This document shows positions 46,380-56,814 of a DNA stretch of 64,000 nt, one piece after another; the first letter of the stretch is position 1, and each line of letters opens with the position of its first letter. The stretch comes from JAFNAG01 sp963824985 (GTDB lineage Bacteria > Acidobacteriota > UBA6911), in contig CAWGRQ010000009.1 in assembly GCA_963824985.1 (NCBI GenBank), forward strand, positions 1-64,000, written 5' to 3'. Below the pieces are notes generated by a model. The model was not told where the DNA came from, searched no databases, and worked only from the letters and a program-made list of their open reading frames with translations. The position numbers and the translations under genes were made by a program.

Positions 46380-48008
46380 TCAGGCTTCGCGGCTGAGCAC
46401 GCGGGCCAGGACCGACGCCACCGCTTCCAGGCTGTAAGGTTTGCTGAGTACGGCCTGAAAACCGTGCGCTTCGTGCTCCGACATGACGGGATCGGTCGAA
46501 TACCCGCTCGAGACGATGGCCCTGGCCCCCGGATCCGTCTCCCGCAGCAATCGGATCGCTTCCTTGCCTCCCATCCCTCCCGGAATGGTCAGGTCCATGA
46601 AGGCGGCGGCGAACGGGCGGCCGGCGCTTCTGGCTTCGCGCCAGGCCCGCAAGGCCTCTTTGCCGTCCGGGACCGTCTCGGCCTCGTATCCCAGCCTGGC
46701 CAGTATGCGCGTCAGGACTCTGGCGACCGTGACGTCGTCGTCCATGATCAGGAGTCTGGCGCCCGGCGCCGGAGCCGCTACGGCTGGTTCCGCCCGCACT
46801 GCCATGGATTTTCCTTCCATTGCCGGAAGATGAATCGTGAAGGTCGTCCCGGAGCCCCGGCCCGAGGTGAGTCCGATATGGCCGCCGTGCTTCACCACGA
46901 TCGAATGGCAGACCGCCAGACCGAGGCCGCGCCCTTTCCCCTTCGTGCTGAAATAGGGCTCAAAGATTTTGGAGCGCGCCTCCTCGGGTATTCCCAGCCC
47001 CTGGTCCGCGACCGCTATGCGCGCATACCTTCCCGGGGCCAGCCGGGAATCTCGTCGGGTCCGAGCTGCGCGAGAGAAACCTGCACCGTGATATTCCCGC
47101 CCATCGGCATGGCCTGCACCGAGTTGATGACCAGGTTCTGCAGGACCTGCGATATCTGGTCCTTATCGGCCCGTACGAATATCGGCGCGCCGTCGATGAT
47201 GCAGCTGCTGCGGACCTGCGCGCCGCGAGCGGCAAAGCCGACCGCGTTCCTCACGATCGGCTCCAATTCCACGATTTCGACGATCGGAGCCCCCCCGGTG
47301 GCAAAAGTGAGCAGCTGCCTGGCAAGGCCCCTGGCTGTCTGGCATGCGGCTTCCGCTTCCTGGGCCAGCTCCCGCTTTTCATCGCTCTGCCCGAGATCCG
47401 CCTTCAGCAGGGAGAGGTTGCCGATGATGCCGGTAAGGATATTGTTGAAGTCGTGGGCAATGCCTCCCGCCAGGCTTCCGAGCGATTCGAGTTTCTGCAG
47501 GTTCGTGATCGCCGCCTGAGTCTTCCTGCGTTCGGTGACGTCGAAGGCATAATGAAGGTAAAGGTCCCCGGTGATCGGCACCCAGTGCGCTTCCCAGATG
47601 GTCCCGAGGGCTTCGACCTCCAGGATCTGCGGCTTTCCGGTTGCCCAGGTAACGGGTGCCCGGCAGAAGGAGCATGCAGCGGACAATTTCGGCCAGCTTC
47701 CGAAGCAAGTGGCCCCGAGCCGGGCTCCGGCGTCCCTGGCGGCCTTGTTCATGGCGACAATTTCCCTGGTGCCCAGCCGGAGCAGCAGCGCGACGCAGGG
47801 GAGGGCATCCATGAAGGTCTGAGCCAGATGGGTCTTTTCCCGGATCTCGTCTTCGGCTTGCCTCCGTTCGGTGATGTCGCGCAGGGTGGCGATAATGCCC
47901 TGAATCCTCTTTGCCCGGCCGCCGCAAATACCAGGCTGCCGGGTTCTGACTTATCGGCCGCCTTTTTGAGGTTGTTTCGGCCTTTCTTGAGTGCATCCCC
48001 TCCTGATC
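46380..48008 (-). pseudogene. Hybrid sensor histidine kinase / response regulator, 5'-truncated and frameshifted
   Basis: Reading from the upstream side: a fragment LVFAAAG then IQGIIATLRDITERRQAEDEI (end of a PAS domain), a second PAS (FMDALPCVALLLRLGTREIV, LHYAFDVTERRKTQAAI), HisKA with LESLGSLAGGIAHDFNNILTG, HATPase (QNLVINSVQAM, DQGLGIPEEARSKIFEPYFS, GLGLAVCHSIVVKHGG) and a receiver domain (RLLIMDDDVTVARV, AAFMDLTIPGGMGG, SKPYSLEAVASVL). Frame changes near 47030 and 47918. The N-terminus is cut where repeat copy 2 begins at 48009. Part of a phosphorelay whose input domain is gone. Confidence 0.75.
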
Positions 48009-48195
48009 GAAGGATAAGAGGAATAAGCTGCCTGAATTTTCGGCGGCTCCTCCCGGTGCGACCTCCGCTCACCGTTCCATCAACTTCCGATATTCGATAT
48101 GTAAACTCAGGGGCTTGTGCGCCTCTCACGCGGCATTCTACATCCAAACCGGATTCACGGATCCGGTTTGTTGACGCGCCTATGCCTTATTGCAG
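48009..48195. repeat. Dispersed hairpin repeat, copy 2 (full length)
   Basis: Matches 51942-52131 nearly base for base from GAAGGATAAGAGGAATAAGC to CCTTATTGCAG. It contains the core ATATGTAAACTCAGGGGC and a second hairpin AACCGGAT/ATCCGGTT followed by T-rich sequence, resembling a rho-independent terminator. It cuts the histidine kinase gene on its left. Confidence 0.85.
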
Positions 48196-48225
48196 TCGAA
48201 TTTGATTGCGATATGCACGCCGAAT

Positions 48226-48422
48226 TCAGTTGGCTTTGCCTTTCGGCTTGGTTTTGCGCAGCACTTCGCGCACGACGCGGCGGACCCGTCGATTGATAAC
48301 CGCGGTAGGCATATTCAGTTGCGCCTTGACCTGCTTGCCGATTTCAGTGTCAGATAAGGGCGCCATTTTCGCTTTTAACCAGGCACGTTCCTGCTGAACC
48401 GCGACTTCTATCCGCTCTTTGT
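48226..48422 (-). pseudogene. C-terminal fragment of an unknown protein
   Basis: The minus strand reads ERAWLKAKMAPLSDTEIGKQ, then VKAQLNMPTAVINRRVRRVV, then REVLRKTKPKGKAN and a TGA at 48226. It is protein-like and basic but opens upstream into an IS66 remnant, so the 5' part is lost. Family not recognised. Confidence 0.4.
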
Positions 48423-48440
48423 CCCCAGGGGACGGATCAT

Positions 48441-49082
48441 ATGGGGATATGTCCAGCTCACCGAGAGTGGTTCGCTATTACGGAATCCTGGCTCCGGCGG
48501 CCGCCTGGAGGTCGCAGGTGGTTCAGGAATCAGAAGCGCAAGATCTCCCCCTGGCTTCGCACATTCTGCCAGTTCCAGGTCACTCCGGGCGGACTGGTCC
48601 TTCAGTGGCAGCGCCTTGCGGCGGTTCTCAAACCTGTGTATGACAGCCTGGCGGAGGCAGCATAGCTCTCCGCCGTCCTGAACATAGATGAGAGCGGCTG
48701 GCGGATACTCGGTCGCACGACCTGGCTGTGGTGCTTCACCAGCGCACGGCTGGCCTGTTACGTCCTGACCCCTTCCAGGGCCGGCCCCGTGGCAAAGCAG
48801 GTGCTCGGCGATGTATTTCATGGAATCCTGATCACGGATTTCTTCGGCGCCTACGACCGTATTCAGGCGTTTGCCAAGCAGAAGTGCGTCGTGCACCTGC
48901 TGCGGGAGATCAAGCAGGTGTCCCTGCGCAACCGCTCTGCAGAATGGCTGCGCTTTGCACGTCGGCTAAAGCGTTTGATCCACGAAGCGCTGAGGCTCGT
49001 CATTGAGCGCGAACGCATTGGCGAGGAGGTGTATAGTCGACGGGTCGCCAATCCCCAGACTACATCTCGCCCTAACAAATGA
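48441..49082 (+). mobile_element. IS66-family transposase remnant with an in-frame stop
   Basis: One frame reads TPGGLVLQWQRLAAVLKPVY, DSLAEAA, TAG (48663-48665), then LSAVLNIDESGWRILGRTTW, LWCFTSARLACYVLTPSRAG, GDVFHGILITDFFGAYDRIQ and CVVHLLREIKQ. This is the DDE-domain core of IS66 TnpC. N-terminal and C-terminal parts are missing and no IS ends were found. The only interruption inside the remaining piece is the amber codon. Confidence 0.75.
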
Positions 49083-49114
49083 TCACCACGACTGGCTCGC
49101 AACTCCCACGTCAA

Positions 49115-50110
49115 CTACGTACCCCGCCCCGCATATCTCGGACTCAGCCCAGCCGCCTTTACTTGGGCCGCAATCCACTTATATGTAACTTCCATCCCCG
49201 TATGAAGCGGTTGGGAAGGTTTCCACCCAAGTTTCTCCCAGATCAGTTTGTTGTGCGAGTTTCTTCCTCTCACACCCAGAGGTCCCGGGACATTCTTTAT
49301 CGAAACTTTCTTGCCCGCTATCTTTATTACCATCTCGGCGAGTTGCAAAATGCTCACCATTTCCTCTGACCCAATGTTGACCGGCCCCGTCCAATCGGAC
49401 CGCATAAGCTTCAGCACTCCATCCAGACACTCACTGATGTAGAGAAATGATCGCGTCTGTCTTCCGTCGCCCCAGATTTCCACCTCACCCCCATCGGTTG
49501 CCATTGCCACTTTTCTGCATAATGCGGCCGGCGCCTTTTCTTTACCTCCATCCCAGGTACCCTCGGGCCCAAAAATGTTATGAAAACGGGCTATTCTAAC
49601 TTGCATACCGTGGTTTCTCAGGAAGGCCATATAGAGTCTCTCGCTGAACAATTTCTCCCAACCGTATTCACTGTCAGGATTTGCAGGATACGCGCTATCC
49701 TCTGAGCAGTTTGGATTGTCGGGATCCTGCTGGTTGTAATCAGGATACATGCAGGCCGATGAAGAATAAAATATTCTGTTGGTGTTTCTCTTGTAGCAAG
49801 CATCCAGCATATTTAGATTTATCAGAGCTGAATTGTGCATGATATCTGCATCGTTTTCGCCAGTAAAGACATAACCAGCGCCACCCATGTCTGCGGCAAA
49901 CTGATAAACTTCCTCAAACCTCTGATCGGTAGCTTGGCGACAAACATATGGATCGCGCAGATCCCCGATGAGAAAATCGTCTGCCTCCGTCTCTCGAAAT
50001 TCTGGATATTTCAAATCAACACCACGAAGCCACAGACCCTGGAGCTTGAGGCGCCTGACCAGATGGCTGCCTATGAATCCACCTGCACCACAGACCAATG
50101 CTCTTTTCAC
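49115..50110 (-). CDS. NAD-dependent epimerase, GDP-mannose 3,5-epimerase-like
   Basis: 331 aa extended SDR. NAD motif GAGGFIGSHL; catalytic YxxxK as YGWEK; SSSACMYPDYNQQ and FAADMGGAGYVFTGENDADI resemble plant-type GDP-mannose 3,5-epimerases, where the ADMGG loop and YP..(K/Q) follow the same order. Product: GDP-L-galactose or GDP-L-gulose for surface polysaccharide. The base composition is visibly more AT-rich than neighbouring genes and it lies between transposon and glycosyltransferase remnants, suggesting a transferred glycan island. The exact substrate is inferred. Confidence 0.75.
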   Translation of the reverse strand: MKRALVCGAGGFIGSHLVRRLKLQGLWLRGVDLKYPEFRETEADDFLIGDLRDPYVCRQATDQRFEEVYQFAADMGGAGYVFTGENDADIMHNSALINLNMLDACYKRNTNRIFYSSSACMYPDYNQQDPDNPNCSEDSAYPANPDSEYGWEKLFSERLYMAFLRNHGMQVRIARFHNIFGPEGTWDGGKEKAPAALCRKVAMATDGGEVEIWGDGRQTRSFLYISECLDGVLKLMRSDWTGPVNIGSEEMVSILQLAEMVIKIAGKKVSIKNVPGPLGVRGRNSHNKLIWEKLGWKPSQPLHTGMEVTYKWIAAQVKAAGLSPRYAGRGT

Positions 50111-50156
50111 GACTCCTCCGCGAACTTATGTGTGAGCAATACTGAAATCGTTGTTA

Positions 50157-50342
50157 TTACATCGAGGCCATTTGAATAGAATGATACCTTTTTAGCAAAC
50201 ATTCCTTCAAATAAGGGTATACGAACCTGGGATTATTGTACAAGCATCTTTTCCACAGTCGCCGCGGCTCTTGAATCAACCTGTGAGCCCATTGCATCCC
50301 CATATTCTCTATCCACTGGTGTTCATATGGATGCAACAACAA
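50157..50342 (-). pseudogene. C-terminal fragment of a WecG/TagA/CpsF glycosyltransferase
   Basis: The 61 codons read WIENMGMQWAHRLIQEPRRL then WKRCLYNNPRFVYPYLKECL, matching the conserved end of WecG/TagA/CpsF family N-acetylmannosaminyl-type transferases (GLEWLYRLLQEPRRLWRRY-like). The catalytic domain is absent; upstream lies the stop of the next gene only 21 bp away. Confidence 0.6.
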
Positions 50343-50363
50343 GCAAAGGCTTTCTGATATGCG

Positions 50364-51920
50364 TCAGTTTGTGACCAAGCGGTATCTTCCGTTGAGATCG
50401 GGCTCAAAACTCAGGTGATTGAGTTTCCCTTCGCTCCAAACGAAGATTCCGTCAGAAGTACCCATGTAGATCGAGTGATTCCACCTGACGATCTGCCTGA
50501 TGATCGCTGGCACATCGTATTTCGTAACGTTGCCGCTCTTTCGAACTATTCGTGCCAATCCTCCCGGCATAGCCGATCCCTCGGGCCGTCGGGCCAGTCC
50601 GACCCAGAGATCGTCATTCTCCACTAGAAGCGCCGTGGCTGACCAATCGGCGATTTCAGCATAGTGTTTGATGCGAAACTGATTTTCTCTTGTATCGAAA
50701 TATCCTGCGCCACCTATTCCCGAGGTCCCCTCGCCGTCATAGAAGGTGATTCCGAACCAGAGCAGGTCGCCAATCAACTGGAAGGGCCCAATATTCTGAT
50801 CGTATTGGCCTGGGAATTGATCGCGCTGGGCCGCTATCCAGCCAGATCGATATGTCTGGAATAACTCATTCGATGCTGGGGGGAGGGGGTAAGCGTGACG
50901 CTGCGCAGAGGACAGGTCGATAATTCCTGGAGCAATGCCTCCTCGAGCAGAGCCGTTAGTCGAAATATCAGAATTCCAGATCAATAGTTTTCGCGGGGAG
51001 TTGCCTCCCCGATCTACTTGAACGAAATTCTGGCGAACCTTATAGACCGGCACCCAAAATCCAATGTCCGGCAATTCGGGAATGGCTCCAGTCGGGGGAT
51101 TCCATCGGTATTCTGCCGGTTTTGGATTCGCTGCAACATTCCATTGTTCCCCGGAAAGCGAGTACTGATTGCGTTCGTTTGTAAGCATCAGCACATTGCC
51201 TTCCACCCTGATCGTATCGATCAACGGCACTGCCTGCCCACCTATGCGGTCGATGATCTGGTAATCGCGGGTCCCACTCGCGGCATTGTGCTTCAGTTTG
51301 GTAATAATTGTCGTCGTCTTGTCTCCGCTGCCGATGAAATAGAGCTCGCCTTCGTACTCGATAATCGACGACACCGCCATGCCGTAATAGCTGAACTTTC
51401 CAGGGAATTTACGGCGCTCCAAGTCATAGAAATATCGGGTCCGGCCATCGTCCATGCCGTAGTCCCCGCCGCCTTTAGAAATAATTAGGTGCTGTGGTCG
51501 CGCTTCGATGATGTGCACTTCGTAATCAAGAAAGCGTTCGCTGGGCAACACGTCGAGGGAAAACACGAGCTTGGGATTGCCAGCGCTCACGATAAAAACA
51601 CCAAACGCCTCTTGCATGAGAAGCTTTTGGATGTCCCCTGAAGCGCGGCTTCGGCTTATGGTACCTTGGGATGAGGTCGCTCGAATTACGACTGCCGACC
51701 AGGACCCATCTATTCTCTTGTTGTCCCTGAATTCAAACTTTTCCAGTTCTGGATTGAAAGCGTGGAAGAACTGTAGGAAGGGGGCTATCTGCGTTTTCGT
51801 CAGTGCAGTTGAGGGCTTCGCTTGAGAAAAGATAGGCTCAAAACACACGGCGAAATAGAGAACAACTGCGAGTATCTGTACCGCAGAACGGTAAGCCAAA
51901 TGCAAGGATGCTCGGCTCAT
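50364..51920 (-). CDS. Secreted hypothetical protein, propeller-like
   Basis: 518 aa. Signal peptide MSRASLHLAYRSAVQILAVV then LYFAVCFEPIFSQA. The body has repeated short beta-strand patterns (LIISKGGGDYGMDDGRTRYF, SSIIEYEGELYFIGSGDKTT, FQLIGDLLWFGITFYDGEG, ALLVENDDLWVGLARRP, HSIYMGTSDGIFVWSEGKLN), like a beta-propeller. No family assigned. Start at 51920 preferred over 51935 because it begins the signal sequence. Repeat copy 3 lies 21 bp upstream of the start, so its promoter is inside or beyond the repeat. AT-richer than the surrounding genes. Confidence 0.65.
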   Translation of the reverse strand: MSRASLHLAYRSAVQILAVVLYFAVCFEPIFSQAKPSTALTKTQIAPFLQFFHAFNPELEKFEFRDNKRIDGSWSAVVIRATSSQGTISRSRASGDIQKLLMQEAFGVFIVSAGNPKLVFSLDVLPSERFLDYEVHIIEARPQHLIISKGGGDYGMDDGRTRYFYDLERRKFPGKFSYYGMAVSSIIEYEGELYFIGSGDKTTTIITKLKHNAASGTRDYQIIDRIGGQAVPLIDTIRVEGNVLMLTNERNQYSLSGEQWNVAANPKPAEYRWNPPTGAIPELPDIGFWVPVYKVRQNFVQVDRGGNSPRKLLIWNSDISTNGSARGGIAPGIIDLSSAQRHAYPLPPASNELFQTYRSGWIAAQRDQFPGQYDQNIGPFQLIGDLLWFGITFYDGEGTSGIGGAGYFDTRENQFRIKHYAEIADWSATALLVENDDLWVGLARRPEGSAMPGGLARIVRKSGNVTKYDVPAIIRQIVRWNHSIYMGTSDGIFVWSEGKLNHLSFEPDLNGRYRLVTN

Positions 51921-51941
51921 TTGAACAGCTCCCATCCGTCA

Positions 51942-52131
51942 GAAGGATAAGAGGAATAAGCTGCCTGAATTTTCGGCGGCTCCTCCCGGTGCGACCCCTG
52001 CTCACCGTTCCATCAACTTCCGATAAGATTCGATATGTAAACTCAGGGGCTTGTGCGCCTCTCACGCGGCATTCTACATCAAAACCGGATTCCCGGATCC
52101 GGTTTTTTGACGCGACTATGCCTCATTGCAG
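51942..52131. repeat. Dispersed hairpin repeat, copy 3 (full length)
   Basis: Near-identical to copy 2. The terminator-like stem is stronger here: AAAACCGGAT pairs with ATCCGGTTTT, followed by a T-run. It directly abuts the CoxE-like gene fragment on its right. Confidence 0.85.
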
Positions 52132-52437
52132 CGAAAAGGACTGGATCAAACCAACCGGAACTACAAAGTCATTCTTGTCGGGGACGCTTACATGGCGCCC
52201 AGCGAACTGCTGAGCCCCAACGGGGCGATCGACTATTGGTATCGCAATGACCGTCCGGGAATCGAATGGCTGATCGATATCCGCAAAAGGTTTCGGAAAG
52301 TCATCTGGCTCAATCCCGAGCCAAGCACCTGGTGGCCCTCCGTTCCCAGCGCCCGCATGATCCGCAAAATATTCCCCATGTATGAACTGACACTCGAAAG
52401 CATGCGCTCCGGCGCCCGCGCGTTGATAAAGCAGTAG
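52132..52437 (+). pseudogene. C-terminal fragment of a CoxE-like VWA protein
   Basis: About 100 codons: YKVILVGDAYMAPSELLSP, GAIDYWYRNDRPGIEWLIDI, VIWLNPEPSTWWPSVPSARM, IRKIFPMYELTLESM. This is the C-terminal part of VWA proteins of the CoxE family, which work with MoxR ATPases. The N-terminal two thirds, including the MIDAS motif, are missing and the frame starts at the repeat boundary. Confidence 0.65.
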
Positions 52438-52778
52438 GTAGTCGGCAGGGCAGCCGATTGTTTTAACCCTTAAACATGAATCCTGAGGTTGGCTTACGGG
52501 GTATCCTTGGTTTGGGATGTTTCACCGCATCGGTCATTCTGATAAGGAATTCCTCCTCGTCCGAGTAAATCGAACGTGGAGCTCTTTTCTGCCTGGTCTG
52601 TTTCCCGAACGCTGCCCGAAATGCCGGCATCCCGCACAAGTGACTTCAAAGGGCGACCGGTTGTCAAGTTCACGGGATGCGCGTATCTCGGGAGTTTGCC
52701 CAAGAAGTGCGCCCATACCAGCTATATCTGATAAACGATAAGAGAGCGCAAAGCGCTTAGCGCACAGCGCACCGCGCA
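52438..52778. other. Gene-free gap with a short possible remnant
   Basis: No gene is supported. One plus-strand frame ending near 52724 is mildly protein-like (PVVKFTGCAYLGSLPKKCAH) but too short to assign. The right end has GCGC-rich short repeats (about 52745-52775). Confidence 0.4.
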
Positions 52779-53462
52779 TTACTTGGCAGGTTTCAGCGCA
52801 TCCAGTTTTCGCTCGATCCGATCAAACCGATCTCGATTTTCCTCAAATTCCCTTAAATGCTCAGCATGCCCCCTCAATATTTGAACCGAATGGTCCCGGA
52901 TATAGTTGCCCGGCAAACATCGTTCCAGCAGATCTTCAGCAAGATTATATTCTCGCAACGCATCATCTAAATCCACAATTTCCATGCCCAAAGAGACATT
53001 TGGAAATGAAACATAACCGTTCCCATCCGCATGAGGATGACCCGGAATGTATCGTATAATCGAAGGTGTCATCTCATCGTTCACAACGGACGCGTTCCCA
53101 TCTCTATCGATCGAAAATATTTTTCTCCGATAGGGATTAACTTTCCCCTTGGCATCCCGTGTGGTATTGGCATTGAACAAATTCTCCGCGATCACTCCCA
53201 TCCGCGTCTTCATAAGGCCAAGAAATTTGACAACTGCAGGAATGGTTTCCGGCGTTCCATGCATATATATTCGCAACAATCCGTTCGCATCCGTTTCCAA
53301 TTTTGTGCCTCGGTCCCGAAGAAACTTCACAAATGCGGTATCCTTGACTTGAAATTCAAGCATTGTGTAATACTCCTTCTCGCATCCATGAACATATTCC
53401 TGCCCCTGACACGCCGCGAACAGGAACGGAAGCGCTGCCAGCCAAAGCGATGTTCTCTTCAT
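52779..53462 (-). CDS. Secreted protein with an embedded FlgC-like rod domain
   Basis: 227 aa. The N-terminus is an export signal with a possible lipobox (MKRTSLWLAALPFLFAACQG). After ~55 unassigned residues, the segment TRMGVIAENLFNANTTRDAKG then PYRRKIFSI matches the N-terminal rod signature of flagellar FlgC. YIPGHPHADGNGYVSFPNVS then LGMEIVDLDDALREYNLAED matches the FlgC C-terminal signature. A charged tail follows. Flagellar rod proteins normally lack a Sec signal and sit in flagellar operons; none is nearby. Start fixed by AGGAGGC. Role unknown; a periplasmic structural protein is a guess. Confidence 0.75.
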   Translation of the reverse strand: MKRTSLWLAALPFLFAACQGQEYVHGCEKEYYTMLEFQVKDTAFVKFLRDRGTKLETDANGLLRIYMHGTPETIPAVVKFLGLMKTRMGVIAENLFNANTTRDAKGKVNPYRRKIFSIDRDGNASVVNDEMTPSIIRYIPGHPHADGNGYVSFPNVSLGMEIVDLDDALREYNLAEDLLERCLPGNYIRDHSVQILRGHAEHLREFEENRDRFDRIERKLDALKPAK

Positions 53463-54189
53463 ATTGCCTCCTATTGGTCTTATAAGCATTTCTATCCGGA
53501 GGGGCAAGGGGAAAGAAGGAGAGACGGGGGACGACAGCGAGAAACTGGGCGAAAGACACGGGGCAGGCAGCGCATTCCCGGGGCACCAGACCAGGCAAAC
53601 CGGTTTTTCAGGAGCAGGGAACCCGGTAATGCGTTGCCTGCCCCGTGCGCGGGGGCGCGAGCGTGGCCGCTTATGAACCCTGGGCACACCTCGAGCGGAC
53701 CGCGCATGGGAAGGCGTTCGGGTCGTCGATGCAAACCTACTGGAGAGTGGGGGGAGGTTGGTGCCTGGTTACACGGTTCCCTATGCCTGCTACGCGGCAC
53801 CATGCTCGATGCCAGTCGCTTGAAAAAGCCCCCAATCAGCACGTTCAGCTTTGCACGCGCCCTGACGGAATCACGGGCTTTTCTCATGCGCATATTGCGT
53901 GGCGCCGCCAACCTTCTCTGGTCTCTCGTCCGGAACCAATTCCTGCGCGCCTGCACGCGACATCCGGTGAGGTCGAAACCGGGCCGGCAATTCACTCGCG
54001 ACCGGCAGGAATACCGCAGAAAGGGCCGGGGACTGGAGCGTCCGGGAAAGGGAAGAAAGCCGGAATCCAAATCCGAGATTGCCCAACCACCGCAACCGGA
54101 ACTGCTCAAAGCCGCCAACGGGAGGCTTTTCTTGTTAAGTTAACGGCATTGGGTCCGTCCCGATCCAGCTCCGATCTAACTCCAATCCA
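53463..54189. other. Gene-free region with a long inverted repeat
   Basis: GGGGCAGGCAGCGCATTCCC near 53562 and its near-complement ATGCGTTGCCTGCCCC near 53630 form an imperfect inverted repeat. The rest has open frames without family signals. It separates two minus-strand genes. Confidence 0.45.
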
Positions 54190-56473
54190 CTACTTCTTTG
54201 CGGCTGCGCCTTCCTCGTCCAGCGTCGCGAGGACGGAGCGCCACATGAACTTCTCGCCCATCCCGCGCACGTAGTAATCCATCCAGGCCATTTCGCTCAT
54301 GGCCTTCACGAGCTGATTACGCGGATCCGGAATGCCGTGACTCTGGCCGGGATACATAAAAAGCTCCGTCGGTACTCCCAACTTTTGCAGGGCCATATGC
54401 AGTTCTACGGACTGCGGGCTCGGCACGCGCGGGTCCCCCTCGACGACGTGGATCAGCGTCGGGGTTTTCGCGGCCTTGATGTATTTCAGCGGTGACTGAT
54501 TCCAGTAGGCTTCGAAGCCGTCGTAGGGAAGCTGGTTACCCAGATAGAACTGCCGGTTTCGCTGCACATCGCTCTGTGCGTACATCGAGATCCAATTTGA
54601 AGTGCCGGCGCCCGTGCTGATCGCTTTGAAGCGATCCGTGTGCGTCAGGATCCAGTTGGACCAGTGGCCGCCCGCGCTCCAGCCGAGAGCCCCCATGCGC
54701 GAGCCGTCCGCGATGCCCTGTGCGATCAGGGAATCGACGCCGGACATGATGTCGTCAAAGCCGGGCGGAAAATAGTTCCCGACGATGCCTGTTTTGTGGG
54801 CTTCACCATAGTTGGTGGATCCGCGGTAATTCGGGCGCAGCACGACATAACCCGCTCCGGCATAGACCTGCGAGCCGTAGCCGCCGTTGAAGCCGAGCAC
54901 ATCGGCCGAAGCCGGTCCGCCGTGAATCGCGACAATCAACGGGTAGCGCTGGCCGGACTGGTAACCGACCGGCTTGATGAGCACGCCGCCGACCATCCGG
55001 CCGTCCTTTGACTTCCAGGTGATCTCTTCCTGTTCTCCAAGCAGGAAGTCGCGCACCTGCGGGTTCGCATCGGTGAGCTGGACCCATGACGACCTGCTCG
55101 CAACCCGGTCGATGGCCGGCACCGTAAATAGAGTGGACGGTGTCATCCCGTCCGTATATGTAATGAGGAGGACACCGCTGTTCTCATCGCGACTGACGGA
55201 AAGGGATGCCTTCTCGCTGGTGATCTGCCGGACGGCTCCGGTTTGCACGTCGAGTGCCATAAGCTGATTCGTTGCCCGGATTCCCGAGTTGAAGTAGATT
55301 GTGCCCGCGTCCCTGGACCAGAAGCCGATCGCCGCGTCCCCGTCGAAACCAGTGCCCAGCTTGCGCCACTGGCCGCCGCGATCGCCGACAGCACGCAGGT
55401 AAACCCGATCGTTCTTCATGCTGTACTGCTGAAGGTCGTCGGGAGCCGAGAACGCGACCCATCGTCCGTCCGGCGAGAAACTCACACTGCTTTCCCCGAC
55501 CTCTGCGTTCGTGGCCAGGCGCTCGAGGCGGCCGGTCGCCACCTCGAGAACTGTACGGGTCGCTGTTGATGTTCTGCTCCGTGATGTTCCGTTTGTATCG
55601 GTCGGCGGAGGTCCCGCGAAAACCGACCCACTTGCCGTCCTCCGAAATCGAGAAATCCCCCACCGTGATCGACGCGTCCCGCGTGAGCTGTTTCGTATCC
55701 AACGGTTCGAGATCGAGAGCCCAGAGAGAGTTAAGCGGTGTCTCCTGGTTGCGGATATTCACGGTGAATTTCTTTTCGCGCCGCAGCTTATCGTCGGCGT
55801 CGGAGCGCTCCGCGCCGGTGAAGTAGATGCGGCGGCTGTCGGGAGCCCAGCTCCAGGCGCCCACGCCCGCAGCCTGTTTGGTGATTTGCTCCGGTGCCGC
55901 CGTATCGATCTGGTCGACCGGTATTCGATACAGCTGCTCCTCGCCGGATTTACCGCTGCGGTACACCAGCCACCTGCCGTCACGGCTGAATGCGAAGGTC
56001 GAGATCCCTTCCTTCGCGTCGGTGATGCGGCGCGCTTCGCCGCCGTCGGGCCGCATCAGATACAGCTGATTTTGACCTGGCGAGGCCGCAGGCGCTTCGC
56101 GATTTGAGGCAAAGATGAAAAAGTCTCCTCCGCCCGACCATCGCGGCGAGGTCTCGTTCTTGTCCTTGGTATACGTCATCTGTCGTGTGGATGAAACACC
56201 CTGCCGGAGGGAGACGAGATAGATGTCGGTCTGCGGTTTCGCTTCTTTCCAGTCAGGTGTGGAAATCGTGTAGAGCATCCTGCTGCCATCCGGGCTGGGC
56301 GCCGGCGAAGCAACCTGGCGCATCCTCTGCATGTCGAGGAAAGTCATGGGCCGCTTGGCCCCGCCTCCTTGGGGTTGTGCCGCCGAACTCATGGAAACAG
56401 ACGAGCTGAACACCAGAAACGCTGTAACGGTGCAACAGACGGCATTCGCCGCCCTCGATCGCAAGGTCGACAT
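54190..56473 (-). CDS. S9 family (prolyl oligopeptidase/acylaminoacyl type) peptidase, one frameshift
   Basis: About 760 aa after joining frames near 55553. Signal peptide (AVCCTVTAFLVFSSSVSMSSA), then an N-terminal WD40-like propeller (ASPAPSPDGSRMLYTIS, WSWAPDSRRIYFTGA) and a C-terminal alpha/beta-hydrolase domain. The triad is visible: Ser in GALGWSAGGH, Asp in HVVEGDPRVP and His in YPGQSHGIPD. It is a secreted serine peptidase that trims short peptides, a function common in protein-degrading Acidobacteriota. Monocistronic. Confidence 0.9.
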
Positions 56474-56814
56474 GGCTCCCTCACAAGGAAAACGTTTTCG
56501 TTTGATTCCAATCCCCAGAGCCGGGTGATTTCATAGGATCCATAACAGGCGGGCAATTGACTTGCCATGCCGCCGCGAGAATATCACCGTCTGGTGGGAA
56601 ATGGCAACGGGGTGAAGGGGTAAATGAGTAAACGGGTAAAAGGGAGAGGATGGGAAGGGAAATGAGCATTATCCCGCATCATTCACGAAAGTCTTTCGCA
56701 AACGAGCGAACCGCAATGCGTGGTGCCGGAATTCGCTCACGACAGAAGGTTTTTGGACAAGGAAGAACACGGGCAGGGCTTTGCGCAGCGCCGAGCCCTG
56801 CGGGGCCGCAACGG

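Noticed and set aside
53645..54274. 209-codon plus-strand frame
   Set aside because: No recognisable motif, no ribosome site, biased composition, and it overlaps the end of the S9 peptidase.
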